Assembly: GCF_001437075.1 (NCBI RefSeq)
Contig: NZ_JQBX01000001.1
Coordinates: forward strand, 107,058-171,057
DNA from: Pediococcus stilesii
Lineage (GTDB): Bacteria > Bacillota > Bacilli > Lactobacillales > Lactobacillaceae
DNA: 64,000 bases
Direction of reading: 5' to 3'
Positions 53,160-61,819 of this stretch are shown here, piece by piece (within the stretch, counting starts at the first letter, position 1; every line of letters begins with the position of its first letter). The translations under genes and the position numbers were made by a program. The notes below the pieces were generated by a model. It did no database searches. It saw nothing but the letters and a program-made list of their open reading frames with translations, and was not told the DNA's origin.

Positions 53160-54380
53160 TCACACAATTTTTTTAGATTCTAAAATGAAAACGTCCGCCG
53201 CTAAAAATAGAATTATCATTCCAAACGAAACAGCAATTAGCATATTTACCGTTCCATAACTTTGAACTGCGTAGCCAACTATTGGATTGATTATCATTGT
53301 AACTAAGCTAATGACAAACGATAAACCCGATATAAACGTCGCTCTAGATTGATCTTTGACCCAAAGATTTAGCATCCCCATTACGATTGGATCTAAAATA
53401 TCTTCGGTTATATAAAGTAACCCAATTCCAATTAAAAATTGATAACTATTGTTCTGTACGTCAAATAACGTACCAGCTAAAAGAACTAAAATAACTAAAA
53501 AGGTAATCTTTTTATACGATAGACTTGATAATCTGTATGACTGCGTCGCAACTAAACCCCCGATTAAACTGTAAATCATAAATATTCCGCCGTTTAAAGA
53601 AGCCGAAAAACCAATTTTGGAAACATAATCTGGTAGCAATGTAAAAACTGCATCCACGGTAGCAACCGTTAGCGCGATAAAAGAAAATAAAAAGCAAATG
53701 TTAGGAGAACGTGTCATCTCTTTAAAAACTGATAGTACGTCAAAGATTCCTTGCCTTTTTGTCTTTGACTGACGTTCTTCTAACCCACTATTAAGATCTT
53801 CTACAAAAAAGATGATTACCATCGCCAATAGTAACGCTGCCGTTTGTAAAAAATAAGGAAGTCCGCTTTCAAACTCATAAAATATACCACCGAGAAAAGT
53901 CGCTACGCCCGTTGCAATCGCACCAAACAATTGTACTTTCCCCCGAATTTTACTGTACTCTTTTTCATTACCACCTTCACGAATCCCCTCATAAAACAGT
54001 GCATCGTCAGCCCCGCTTAACAATGCGTTTCCAACACCCTCCATAAAAAAGGAAATCGCTAAAAGCATATAAATACTGCCCTTGGCTAGTTGTAAATATG
54101 AAGTGGCCGCTATCACTAAGGGCGAGATGCTTAATACTATCAATCCCATCATAATTATCGTTTTTCGTTTAAAAATATCGCTAAGAACTCCACTTGGAAT
54201 TTCGAAAATAAATTGTGAAAACAAAAAAATCGATTGCAGTGTAGCAAACTGAATAAGATTAAATTTTAAAAATTGTACTAAAAAAATTATATTGATAATT
54301 CTGGTAAATCGAAGTCGTGTGAAAATAGTGTATGTATAATATTTGTTATCAATCCTAACGATATTTTTAATATATCTCAC
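53160..54380 (-). CDS. Major facilitator superfamily transporter
   Basis: The 406-residue protein has about twelve membrane segments and the MFS loop motif GVLSDIFKRKTIIMMG between segments 2 and 3 (about residues 64-79), with a charged central loop (NSGLEERQSKTKRQG). Family members of this kind are often drug or metabolite exporters; the substrate is not known. It diverges from the P-loop/HhH gene. A promoter with TTGTCT and TAAAAT lies upstream. Confidence 0.88.
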   Translation of the reverse strand: MRYIKNIVRIDNKYYTYTIFTRLRFTRIINIIFLVQFLKFNLIQFATLQSIFLFSQFIFEIPSGVLSDIFKRKTIIMMGLIVLSISPLVIAATSYLQLAKGSIYMLLAISFFMEGVGNALLSGADDALFYEGIREGGNEKEYSKIRGKVQLFGAIATGVATFLGGIFYEFESGLPYFLQTAALLLAMVIIFFVEDLNSGLEERQSKTKRQGIFDVLSVFKEMTRSPNICFLFSFIALTVATVDAVFTLLPDYVSKIGFSASLNGGIFMIYSLIGGLVATQSYRLSSLSYKKITFLVILVLLAGTLFDVQNNSYQFLIGIGLLYITEDILDPIVMGMLNLWVKDQSRATFISGLSFVISLVTMIINPIVGYAVQSYGTVNMLIAVSFGMIILFLAADVFILESKKIV

Positions 54381-54450
54381 GCCCTTAAATTATCCTATCC
54401 ATCATGTCGTATTTTCATTCTTTGTGTAAAACTTATTGTTTTTTAATTAT

Positions 54451-54479
54451 ATTTTAATCTTAAATCATCTAAAAGACAA
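54451..54479 (-). promoter_or_regulatory. Promoter of the MFS gene
   Basis: TTGTCT (54474-54479) and TAAAAT (54451-54456) are 17 bases apart on the minus strand. Confidence 0.5.
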
Positions 54480-54627
54480 TGTTTAAAATGAATAAATTTT
54501 TATACCTTCAACCCCATCTATCCCAATTATTTCATTGAAATAGATAATTTAGGAACGGCCGAATTCAATCTGCGCCATTAAATATTTTTATCGATTAGAT
54601 CCTCTCAAACACAATCATCATTAAATT

Positions 54628-54656
54628 TTGATTTGAATTAAAATATACACTAAAAT
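54628..54656 (+). promoter_or_regulatory. Promoter of the P-loop/HhH gene
   Basis: TTGATT (54628-54633) and TAAAAT (54651-54656) are 17 bases apart. It would give a leader of nearly 90 bases. Confidence 0.55.
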
Positions 54657-54749
54657 AGCGAGTGTTAGGAACTTCATCGATTATCAATTCAGTCCATGAA
54701 CTTAAAAAAATAATAAAACATATCAACAAAAAGATTAGGGGTAAATCTT

Positions 54750-56012
54750 ATGTTAATCGCTTTTACCGGAACCAACAATGCTATCAAAACGACAATGATC
54801 AACGCGTTAAAAGAAAAAAAGGATCCAAAAATATACAGTTTCTATGAAAATTCTATTTCCGCTTCTGACGCCACCCTATCGCAAGAGCTTTCTTCCAATA
54901 AAATAATTATCTGGAATCAAAATATAGATGAGCTTCATATTAATACGCGTGCTAAAAATGATTTTACTCTATTAATAAATTCGTACTTTAAAGAAGCAAT
55001 CAGGAACATCGGCAAGCCTAACTTAACTTTCTTCTTTGAAAATTATCCGCAGGACGATGCTGCAAAAACGCGAAATTCAACAAACTCCGACTTAAAAAAA
55101 GCATTTCTAAAAGTCTCACATAATTTTTACAAGAACAAAGCTAAACTCGATAAGCCAATTTTAGTAGTAGCGGACAGTCTAAGCTCCGATGATCTTTACA
55201 ATCAAGTCGATTCTACTCTAAAAAAATACGAAAAAGGTCTGGTGATAATTGATCATAAGAGAGCGAATACTCTAGTTTCACTGGTTAGAGATGAATTTTT
55301 AAACGATCCATTCTTCATACAAGTACAAAAGAATTTAATCGAAAACCAGGTCCCAAAATCGATCGTTCGCGGCTCATTAGAACATGCCCGCTTTTTATTT
55401 TTTATTGCCTCCAATGATCATGGCTTGAAATCAAAGTCTATGTATGACAAAGCCAAAACGCTCTATCAAGCACATCCCGAGTATTTCGATGCCAACTATA
55501 TGTCAAAGCAAAGTACCTCATTTGCAAAAGAGCATATTGCCGATAAAATTAGCACCCGCTACCCCAACGTTTTTTCAAAAAATTGGATTGAAAACGCAAG
55601 AAAAATCGTCCGTGAATTTGATGGAGAGCCCCTAAATATTTTTAAGAGTACTACCAACGCTCTTGAACTGCTTCAAATCGTAAAATCTTTTAGCGGCTAC
55701 GGACCCAAAATTGGCGGAATGATTGTTCGTGCGGCATATTCTTTAAAATTTAATGATAAATTGAAAGACATGAAAAGCGTTCCCGTACCGGTTGATGTTC
55801 ATGACTCCCAAATTTTATTTCAATCTGGTATTTTATATACGGCTAATCCTAAAAATATCCAACACCCAAAATATATAGAAACGGCTCAACAAGAAATCCT
55901 CGATGCTTGTAACAGACAGCATCTGGATTGGACCATCGTTGACAAAGCGCTTTGGTTAATCAGGTCCACCGGAACCTATTCGAAATTTATAGGAAGTAAG
56001 CTAAGCGTGTAA
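54750..56012 (+). CDS. Two-domain protein: P-loop kinase-like plus OGG/HhH-type DNA glycosylase-like
   Basis: The 420-residue protein starts MLIAFTGTNNAIKTTMINAL, a P-loop in which the Walker A glycine before the lysine is replaced by isoleucine (G7, K13 and T14 kept). Up to about residue 168 it looks like a nucleotide-kinase fold, with strands TFFFENYP, ILVVADS and LVIIDHK. The rest is helical and ends in a helix-hairpin-helix GYGPKIGG (317-323) followed by VPVPVDVH (344-351). In OGG1-type glycosylases the same two places hold the catalytic lysine and aspartate (here K320 and D349). The exact family was not recognised; DNA base excision, or use of a modified nucleotide, is inference. It converges with a dUTPase operon. 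Confidence 0.6.
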   Translation: MLIAFTGTNNAIKTTMINALKEKKDPKIYSFYENSISASDATLSQELSSNKIIIWNQNIDELHINTRAKNDFTLLINSYFKEAIRNIGKPNLTFFFENYPQDDAAKTRNSTNSDLKKAFLKVSHNFYKNKAKLDKPILVVADSLSSDDLYNQVDSTLKKYEKGLVIIDHKRANTLVSLVRDEFLNDPFFIQVQKNLIENQVPKSIVRGSLEHARFLFFIASNDHGLKSKSMYDKAKTLYQAHPEYFDANYMSKQSTSFAKEHIADKISTRYPNVFSKNWIENARKIVREFDGEPLNIFKSTTNALELLQIVKSFSGYGPKIGGMIVRAAYSLKFNDKLKDMKSVPVPVDVHDSQILFQSGILYTANPKNIQHPKYIETAQQEILDACNRQHLDWTIVDKALWLIRSTGTYSKFIGSKLSV

Positions 56013-56094
56013 TATAAAACCATTTTCAGAATTAAAAATGTACCATATGGTCGTTCTGACCGCTGGCCCAGCTTAAGACTTTTAAACCACTCAA

Positions 56095-56146
56095 AAACAG
56101 TAGTAAACTCCTCGCAAAAAGCTAAGGAAGGTTACTACTGCTTTTA
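56095..56146. terminator. Two-way terminator between the P-loop/HhH gene and the dUTPase gene
   Basis: CAGTAGTAAAC and GTTACTACTG form a stem closed inside by CCT/AGG pairs, with CTTTT on the plus side and GTTTTTG on the minus side. It serves both convergent genes. Confidence 0.75.
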
Positions 56147-56149
56147 AAT

Positions 56150-56689
56150 TTAGTAATTATTTTTTTGACGCTGATGGTTAACTTGATTTTTTTGGAAGAA
56201 GCTATCTTGAATTTCTTCCGGACTATACTGCAAACCTTGAATTCCTAGTTTCATAAACATATGCCACGCATGAACATAGTCAGTACTACGATTATATGCA
56301 TACGCTGAGTAAAGCATTTTTTTAACATTCAAATACATCAGGGACAGATCGAGATTCCTTGAATCACTTTTGAATTTATCCAGTTCTTCATCGCTAATCA
56401 CAATTAAGTGATTCCACTGATTTAAGTTGGCAAGCAACAGGAAGAAATCGGTTGCATCGACAAACTCATTTAACACAGTTTGTCGAACGCTTAAGTCTCC
56501 ATCCCGCTTTCCACGATGGGTCTTCCAAACTTTAAACCATTCTGCGGCATTGGCTATTTCCGCCAGTTCAACATCCAAGGAGATGTATGCCTCCTGAATT
56601 CGGTCCTCTAAACTATTATTTAAATTGTGTTTAATTCTGATGTCCCGGTCTAAATTAACCGATGCTTGTAACATTCCTGCCCAGTCCAT
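56150..56689 (-). CDS. Dimeric-type dUTPase (all-alpha NTP pyrophosphatase)
   Basis: The 179-residue protein matches the dimeric dUTPase family by MLQASVNLDRDI at the start, the metal-binding helix pair LDVELAEIANAAEWFKVWK, and EFVDATDFFLLLANLNQW. These enzymes hydrolyse dUTP (and dUDP) and are related to MazG. It starts 12 bases after an unknown gene in the same direction, which suggests an operon. Its substrate is likely dUTP, but other dNTPs cannot be excluded. Confidence 0.85.
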   Translation of the reverse strand: MDWAGMLQASVNLDRDIRIKHNLNNSLEDRIQEAYISLDVELAEIANAAEWFKVWKTHRGKRDGDLSVRQTVLNEFVDATDFFLLLANLNQWNHLIVISDEELDKFKSDSRNLDLSLMYLNVKKMLYSAYAYNRSTDYVHAWHMFMKLGIQGLQYSPEEIQDSFFQKNQVNHQRQKNNY

Positions 56690-56700
56690 AAATCTCCTAT

Positions 56701-57606
56701 CTAAAACTTCATTTTCAGTTTTAAACTTTGAATATTTCTAACATACCATTCGTTCAAGAAATCATATCTCTTGAAAACACTAAACAATGAGTATTTTTCT
56801 TCCGGATCAGTTATTTGGATTGCCCATTGATCCGAAGTAGAGTCCTCTTGAAAAATTGAGAAAATTACTTGGTTATTTAATTGAAGGAAGCCACCCTTTT
56901 GCCCATCACTATTTAGTAAGGTAAAGTGATTTTGCGCTGAATCAATAAAAAGTTGATCAGTGATATCTGTTTTTAATCCTAATTGTTCAAATTCATAAAT
57001 CGTGTTGTTTCGCGTGTCAAACATATTGAAGTCAACCGCAAAGTCATAGGTATCCTCTAAAATATGCCCAAATTTAGTAAATAACTCCACTTCCGCATTC
57101 AAAACTTTGTCATTATCAACCTTATTCAAAAAATAGGTATCGTTAATTGTATCAGTTTCAAAACTCATTTTTTTGGTTTTCAAATCTAAACTAAAGATCG
57201 TTTGTTTAGAATTTTGATCAACATAGTTAACCGCACCATTTTGAATTTCAAACCGAAATTTTTGGTCAGTCTCTTTCCACGTATGTAAAAGGATTTGATG
57301 ATCCTTTTCTACACTGGTTTCCAAACCCAGATTCGTTTTCAAACCGCTTAGTTCAATTAAGCGCGTCATGAAAATTAAATAATAATCGCTACCTTCAAAT
57401 TTTTTGGGGAAGAGCACCGAATCACTATCAACCACAAATGAAAAAAGTCGATTAGCAGCGTTCAGAAGCTCCATCCGATCGGTCGTCGTGGTCAGCACTC
57501 GAAATAGATCCGCAAAATCCAATCCTCGTTTTAGGCCAGCATCAAGATTCGCTTGGACCTTAAGTAGTCCATCAACTAATGGCGCCTTTTTTTCACTTTT
57601 ATCCAT
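56701..57606 (-). CDS. Unknown 301-residue protein
   Basis: The product was not recognised. It has no membrane segment or signal peptide. The first 100 residues look helical; the rest reads as a series of beta strands with hydrophobic-polar alternation (FRFEIQNGAVNYVDQNSK, KTIFSLDLKTKKMSFE-like stretches), suggesting a beta-rich domain. It overlaps the coiled-coil gene upstream by eight bases and leads into the dUTPase gene, so the three are probably made together. Related pairs occur in other lactobacilli, from memory, but without a proven role. Confidence 0.65.
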   Translation of the reverse strand: MDKSEKKAPLVDGLLKVQANLDAGLKRGLDFADLFRVLTTTTDRMELLNAANRLFSFVVDSDSVLFPKKFEGSDYYLIFMTRLIELSGLKTNLGLETSVEKDHQILLHTWKETDQKFRFEIQNGAVNYVDQNSKQTIFSLDLKTKKMSFETDTINDTYFLNKVDNDKVLNAEVELFTKFGHILEDTYDFAVDFNMFDTRNNTIYEFEQLGLKTDITDQLFIDSAQNHFTLLNSDGQKGGFLQLNNQVIFSIFQEDSTSDQWAIQITDPEEKYSLFSVFKRYDFLNEWYVRNIQSLKLKMKF

Positions 57607-58474
57607 TAGACCTTACCTGCCCTTCATCTAACAGGCTACTAATGTAATTCCGATATAAATTGTCGGTTGTTTCACGAAACTCTTTGAAGCTCGTGAAACT
57701 TTTCTTTAACGCGTCCATCTCTAACCCTAAAGTTGTATCTTCTTTCGACAATGCCAAAATCTGCTTCTGATTTTCACGGATTTTTTCGGGAGCTTTAGCT
57801 GCCTGCTCATCTTCTTGTGCTAATTTTTCGAGTTCTTCTTTAATTTGTTGGCGTTCTTCTTTAATTTTATTTGACTCAAATAATCCACCCTTGTCGGCCA
57901 GACTATTCTGTTGTTCCATTAAGTTCTTTTGTTTTTCTTCGCGGTCTTTTTGAGATGACACCGCCTTTTGAAGTTCTACATTTTCTGCAGAAAGACTGGT
58001 AATTTGCTCTGAATTCAAAGTTTTATCTGGTTCATCAACGTTTAATGCTTTTTCAAGTTTTTCAAGTTTTTCTTCATCTAACTGATATTCCACATTTAAC
58101 GCATCAAGCGTGCCAACTTCACGTCGATCCCACCAATTTCCAAAGAAGACGGTAAACCGACCCTTTTCAACCTCTCTGTAATAGAAAAACGGAAACTGTT
58201 TAATCAAATAGTCAATCAAGTTATCACTTAAGAAATGCGCTAGATCTTGTCGTTGATCCTTCACGAGTTCAAAAGGATACTCCCCAAACTCCAGATTAAA
58301 AGCATCGTTGATCTCATCTCTATAACGCAATGGACCCAACAATTGATAAATTCGTAGGTCATTATGTTGATCAATAGCTTCTGCTAATTCATTTATGTAT
58401 TGATCCTTGTTCTTCAGTTGAGAAATTAAAATATCTCGACTGGATTCTTCGTGATTCATACGTTCGTCTGCCAT
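57599..58474 (-). CDS. Unknown coiled-coil protein
   Basis: The 291-residue protein has an N-terminal mixed domain to about residue 130 (RIYQLLGPLRYRDEINDAF, YREVEKGRFTVFFGNWW) and a long coiled coil from about residue 130 to 270 with many E, K and Q residues (QQIKEELEKLAQEDEQAA). Such proteins are sometimes labelled SbcC-like because of the coiled coil, but no ATPase motif is present, so that label is not supported. It is first in the unit with the 301-residue protein and the dUTPase. Confidence 0.65.
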   Translation of the reverse strand: MADERMNHEESSRDILISQLKNKDQYINELAEAIDQHNDLRIYQLLGPLRYRDEINDAFNLEFGEYPFELVKDQRQDLAHFLSDNLIDYLIKQFPFFYYREVEKGRFTVFFGNWWDRREVGTLDALNVEYQLDEEKLEKLEKALNVDEPDKTLNSEQITSLSAENVELQKAVSSQKDREEKQKNLMEQQNSLADKGGLFESNKIKEERQQIKEELEKLAQEDEQAAKAPEKIRENQKQILALSKEDTTLGLEMDALKKSFTSFKEFRETTDNLYRNYISSLLDEGQVRSNG

Positions 58475-58624
58475 GATATCGCTCCATTCTGTAGTTCTGT
58501 TCTAATGTTACAAAAAAATGTCAAATAAATAAAGGAATTAGTTAACAAATTTAAATAAAATTCAAAAAAGAAAATCTAATTATCATTTTCAGGTCTCAGT
58601 TATGATCAATAATTTAAAATGCAT

Positions 58625-58668
58625 ACAAAAAAGCCATAGCAAAAATTCACTCTACTATGACTTCAAAA
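58625..58668 (-). terminator. Terminator after glnA
   Basis: AAGTCATAGT and GCTATGGCTT form a 10-bp stem with G-U pairs, followed by six T. It lies about 75 bases after the glnA stop; a weaker GCTGAA/TTCAGC hairpin lies closer to the stop. Confidence 0.65.
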
Positions 58669-58740
58669 ACCCTTATCATAAACATATGCGTTTTAAAAAA
58701 ATACTTTACGTGGTGCTGAAGTAAGCATCGCTTTCAGCTT

Positions 58741-60081
58741 TTAAAACATTTCAAGATATTGATCACGTTCCCATTGTGTAACTTCCTGACGGTACGAAGC
58801 CCATTCTAGTTTCTTAGCTTCTAAAAAGCTTTGGAAAATATGGCTTCCTAGCGCCTTACGCATCACATCGTCTTTTTCAAATTCTTTTAAAGCATTGTGC
58901 AACGTTGATGGAAGATCCGTAATATGTTCTTCATGTCGTTCTTCAATGTTCATGCGATAGATATTTCGATCAACTGAATCTTCAGGTTCAATCTTATTTC
59001 TAATCCCATCCAATCCGGCTTCTAGAACAGCAGCAATTGCTAAATATGGATTGGCGGCTGGGTCGACACTTCGCACTTCAAAACGTGTCGATAGTCCTTT
59101 ACTAGATGGAACTCGGATTAACGGCGAACGGTTTGAACCTGACCAAGCAACATAAACCGGTGCCTCATATCCTGGAACGAGCCGCTTATAAGAGTTAACA
59201 ATCGGATTACATACGGCCGTGTAGCTTCGAGCATGCTTCAGCAAACCACCTAAGAACCAATACGCTTTCTGTGAAAGTTGTAATTCACCATCTTCATCAT
59301 AAAAGGCATTACCATCCTTATTGAACAACGACATATTCAAATGCATTCCAGAACCATTAATTCCATCCATTGGTTTTGGCATGAAGGTCGCATGTAAGTT
59401 ATATTTACGAGCAACCGTCTTTACGACTAACTTAAAGGTCTGAATATTATCAGCCGCCGTTAACGCATCTGCATATTTAAAATCAATTTCATGTTGTCCT
59501 GGTGCAACTTCATGATGCGAAGCCTCAACATCAAAGCCCATATTTTCAAGTTCAAGAACAATATCACGACGACAATTTTCGCCTAAATCAACGGGTGCCA
59601 AGTCAAAGTAACTACCGTTGTCATTTAAATTTGTAGTTGGCTTTCCTTGTTCATCCAATTTTAATAAGAAAAATTCAGGTTCCGGTCCAATATTAAAGTC
59701 TGTAAAACCTTCATTTTTCATATCTTCTAATGTACGAATCAAGTTGTTACGTGGGTCACCGACGAACGGTTTGCGGTCATTTGAGTAAACCTCACAGATA
59801 ATGCGGGCAACCTTCCCGTGTTCGCTTCCCCATGGGAATACCATCCAAGTCGATAAATCTGGGTATAAGTACATATCGCTTTCTTCAATTCGAACAAAAC
59901 CGTCAATTGAAGAACCATCAAACATTAACTTATTTCCTAAAAGCTTGTCTAATTGACTAATTGGAACTTCAACATTTTTAATCACACCAAAAAGATCTGT
60001 AAACATTAATCTAAGAAAACGAACATTTTCATCTTTTGCCATCTGACGAATATCTGCTTGCGAATAATTTTTCTTTGCCAT
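58741..60081 (-). CDS. glnA: Glutamine synthetase, type I
   Basis: GlnA makes glutamine from glutamate and ammonia. The 446-residue protein has [10 protein letters not shown], the metal/ATP stretches GPEPEFFLL and [13 protein letters not shown], and [14 protein letters not shown], typical of the Bacillus-type enzyme. The ATG at 60081 gives the usual start [19 protein letters not shown]; the frame continues to a GTG at 60102, but neither start has an ideal ribosome binding site. It follows glnR by 35 bases and is under the same GlnR operator. Confidence 0.97.
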   Translation of the reverse strand: MAKKNYSQADIRQMAKDENVRFLRLMFTDLFGVIKNVEVPISQLDKLLGNKLMFDGSSIDGFVRIEESDMYLYPDLSTWMVFPWGSEHGKVARIICEVYSNDRKPFVGDPRNNLIRTLEDMKNEGFTDFNIGPEPEFFLLKLDEQGKPTTNLNDNGSYFDLAPVDLGENCRRDIVLELENMGFDVEASHHEVAPGQHEIDFKYADALTAADNIQTFKLVVKTVARKYNLHATFMPKPMDGINGSGMHLNMSLFNKDGNAFYDEDGELQLSQKAYWFLGGLLKHARSYTAVCNPIVNSYKRLVPGYEAPVYVAWSGSNRSPLIRVPSSKGLSTRFEVRSVDPAANPYLAIAAVLEAGLDGIRNKIEPEDSVDRNIYRMNIEERHEEHITDLPSTLHNALKEFEKDDVMRKALGSHIFQSFLEAKKLEWASYRQEVTQWERDQYLEMF

Positions 60082-60116
60082 AATTGTACTTAAACGCCCC
60101 ACTTTATTTTTTTATA

Positions 60117-60482
60117 CTAAACTCGTTTAATTGGAAAAACCGGTCCCGGATCGTCGGACAATCGACCAGTCTGTAACAGTTCATCCCTTAAAAGCCTTCG
60201 CATCTGCGTATCTGAAAGGTCATTTTGTAACTTCTGTTCACGTTCTTTAAACACACGTTTTATATCAGCGATGTTTAACCCATCAGCCAAAAAGTCTTTA
60301 ATTTCAAGCAAACGATCAATATCATTCAAAGAAAATAAACGTCGATTCCCTTCACTACGATTTGGAAAGACCAGCTCGTTTTTTTCATAATAACGAATTT
60401 GTCGAGCCGTTAGAGATGTCAGTTTCATAACTGTACCAATTGGTAAAACGGCCATTGAGCGACGCAATTCTTTTTCACTCAT
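60117..60482 (-). CDS. glnR: MerR-family nitrogen regulator GlnR
   Basis: GlnR represses nitrogen genes when glutamine is plentiful, with help from glutamine synthetase. The 121-residue protein has the MerR helix-turn-helix [20 protein letters not shown] followed by [17 protein letters not shown] and a short C-terminal tail that in other species senses GlnA. A perfect GlnR operator lies upstream, so it regulates itself and glnA. The glnR-glnA pair is standard in low-GC Gram-positives. Confidence 0.96.
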   Translation of the reverse strand: MSEKELRRSMAVLPIGTVMKLTSLTARQIRYYEKNELVFPNRSEGNRRLFSLNDIDRLLEIKDFLADGLNIADIKRVFKEREQKLQNDLSDTQMRRLLRDELLQTGRLSDDPGPVFPIKRV

Positions 60483-60509
60483 TCCAATAACTCCTTTAAC
60501 ATTGAATTC

Positions 60510-60538
60510 ATTCTAACAATCGTTTAGGCTTCCGTCAA
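60510..60538 (-). promoter_or_regulatory. Promoter of glnR-glnA
   Basis: TTGACG (60533-60538) and TAGAAT (60510-60515) are 17 bases apart. The GlnR operator lies seven bases upstream of the -35. Confidence 0.75.
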
Positions 60539-60545
60539 GCACTGA

Positions 60546-60562
60546 TGTCACATTTTATTACA
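60546..60562 (-). promoter_or_regulatory. GlnR operator
   Basis: TGTCACATTTTATTACA fits the GlnR/TnrA consensus TGTnAn7TnACA at every fixed position. It sits directly upstream of the glnR promoter and ends at the base before the ynbB stop codon. It is part of a wider palindrome CTGATGT/ACATCAG. Confidence 0.85.
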
Positions 60563-61819
60563 TCAGCTAAAAAAGGTCGTTTCAACTGCCTTCGTAATTG
60601 CTATTTTTACGTGCGAATATGTTAGACCACCTTGCAAATATAAAGTATATGGTGCCCTTATCGGACCATCTGCTGAAAACTCAATACTTGCGCCTTGTAC
60701 AAACGTTCCGGCAGCCATAATTACTTTGTCCTCGTACCCAGCCATTTCAGAAGGCTCTGGATCGACGTATGAGTCCACGGGTGAATTTTTTTGGATTTGT
60801 TTAGCAAATTTAATCATTGAATCTGGCTCGCCGAAATTAATTGTTTGAATTAAATCAGTTCGTGGATCATCCCACTTGGGACTGACTTCTAGATTGCACT
60901 TTTCAAGAATCGCACTCTCAAAAATCGCTCCCTTAATCGCCGCACCAGTGACTTCTGGAGCCATGAAAAATCCTTGGTACATTCGACGCATATTTTCCAA
61001 CGTTGCTCCTTCTTCTTTTCCCGCTCCAACATTGGTTAAACGATTAGCAATTTTTAAAATCAAATCACTTCGGCCGACAACATATCCCCCAGTTTGAGCA
61101 ATCCCACCACCGGCGTTTTTAATTAATGAACCAACCATGACGTCCACGCCAATTTCGGTTGGTTCAATCATTTCTGAAAATTCTCCATAACAATTGTCAA
61201 CAAAGATCGTCACATCTGGTAAAACTTCACGGATAAATTTCACCATTTTTTGAATTTCAGCAACTGTAAAACTGGCACGGGCTGAATAACCGCGGGAACG
61301 TTGAATTGCAACTACTTTAACCTTCTGAGTTAATTTACGCCTAGCTTCTTCAAAATCAACCTCGCCGCTTGGTAACAAAGCCACATAGTCAAAATCGATA
61401 TCAAAATCACGTAACGAACCCATTCCAGATTTACCCGTAATTCCAATGACTTCTTGAATTGTATCGTAGGGCATTCCGGTTAGATATAACAATTCATCGC
61501 CCGGACGTAGCATACCAAAAAACGAAGTACTAATTGTATGTGTTCCGGAAACAAACTGTGGACGAACCAGCGCATCTTCTGTTTTAAAGACGTCAGCATA
61601 AACCCTTTCCAAGGTCTCACGTCCCATATCGTTATAACCATATCCCGTGGTACCATTTAAGTTCTCTTCAGCTACTTTTTCCTTTTGAAAAGCGTCCAAA
61701 ACTTTTTGTTGATTGAACGTAACTTGATCGTCAATTTCCATTAACCGTGCTTGGATTTGCCGTTCAACATTTTTTACTAACGTTTGTACTTCGGGTTTAA
61801 AATTATCTTTCCAATTCAT
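60563..61819 (-). CDS. ynbB: YnbB-family PLP-dependent protein (aluminium resistance/methionine gamma-lyase-like)
   Basis: The 418-residue protein is of the PLP-dependent Cys/Met metabolism family known as YnbB or aluminium resistance protein. It has GTTGYGYNDMGRETLERVY at the start of the fold, FVSGTHTISTSFFG, and the likely PLP lysine in GSLIKNAGGGIAQTGGY near residue 234. Its reaction is not established; the resistance name comes from an old screen. It lies between miaA and glnR, as in Bacillus, and overlaps miaA by 17 bases. Confidence 0.93.
   Translation of the reverse strand: MNWKDNFKPEVQTLVKNVERQIQARLMEIDDQVTFNQQKVLDAFQKEKVAEENLNGTTGYGYNDMGRETLERVYADVFKTEDALVRPQFVSGTHTISTSFFGMLRPGDELLYLTGMPYDTIQEVIGITGKSGMGSLRDFDIDFDYVALLPSGEVDFEEARRKLTQKVKVVAIQRSRGYSARASFTVAEIQKMVKFIREVLPDVTIFVDNCYGEFSEMIEPTEIGVDVMVGSLIKNAGGGIAQTGGYVVGRSDLILKIANRLTNVGAGKEEGATLENMRRMYQGFFMAPEVTGAAIKGAIFESAILEKCNLEVSPKWDDPRTDLIQTINFGEPDSMIKFAKQIQKNSPVDSYVDPEPSEMAGYEDKVIMAAGTFVQGASIEFSADGPIRAPYTLYLQGGLTYSHVKIAITKAVETTFFS

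Larger units (their letters stand above)
54381..54749. other. Divergent intergenic region between the MFS gene and the P-loop/HhH gene
   Basis: These 369 very AT-rich bases hold the two divergent promoters (54451-54479 and 54628-54656) and the AGGGG ribosome binding site of the gene at 54750. No gene, LexA box or clear terminator was seen. Confidence 0.6.

Noticed and set aside
56041..56070. Terminator or small RNA at GGTCGTTCTGACC
   Set aside because: It is a short 5-bp hairpin without a T run; the real terminator follows at 56095-56146.
57599..58474. Exonuclease SbcC for the coiled-coil protein
   Set aside because: The protein has only 291 residues and no Walker A or signature motif; the resemblance is only coiled-coil composition.
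58500..58525. GlnR operator before the coiled-coil gene
   Set aside because: TGTTACAAAAAAATGTCA has only one correct half; the second half does not read TnACA.
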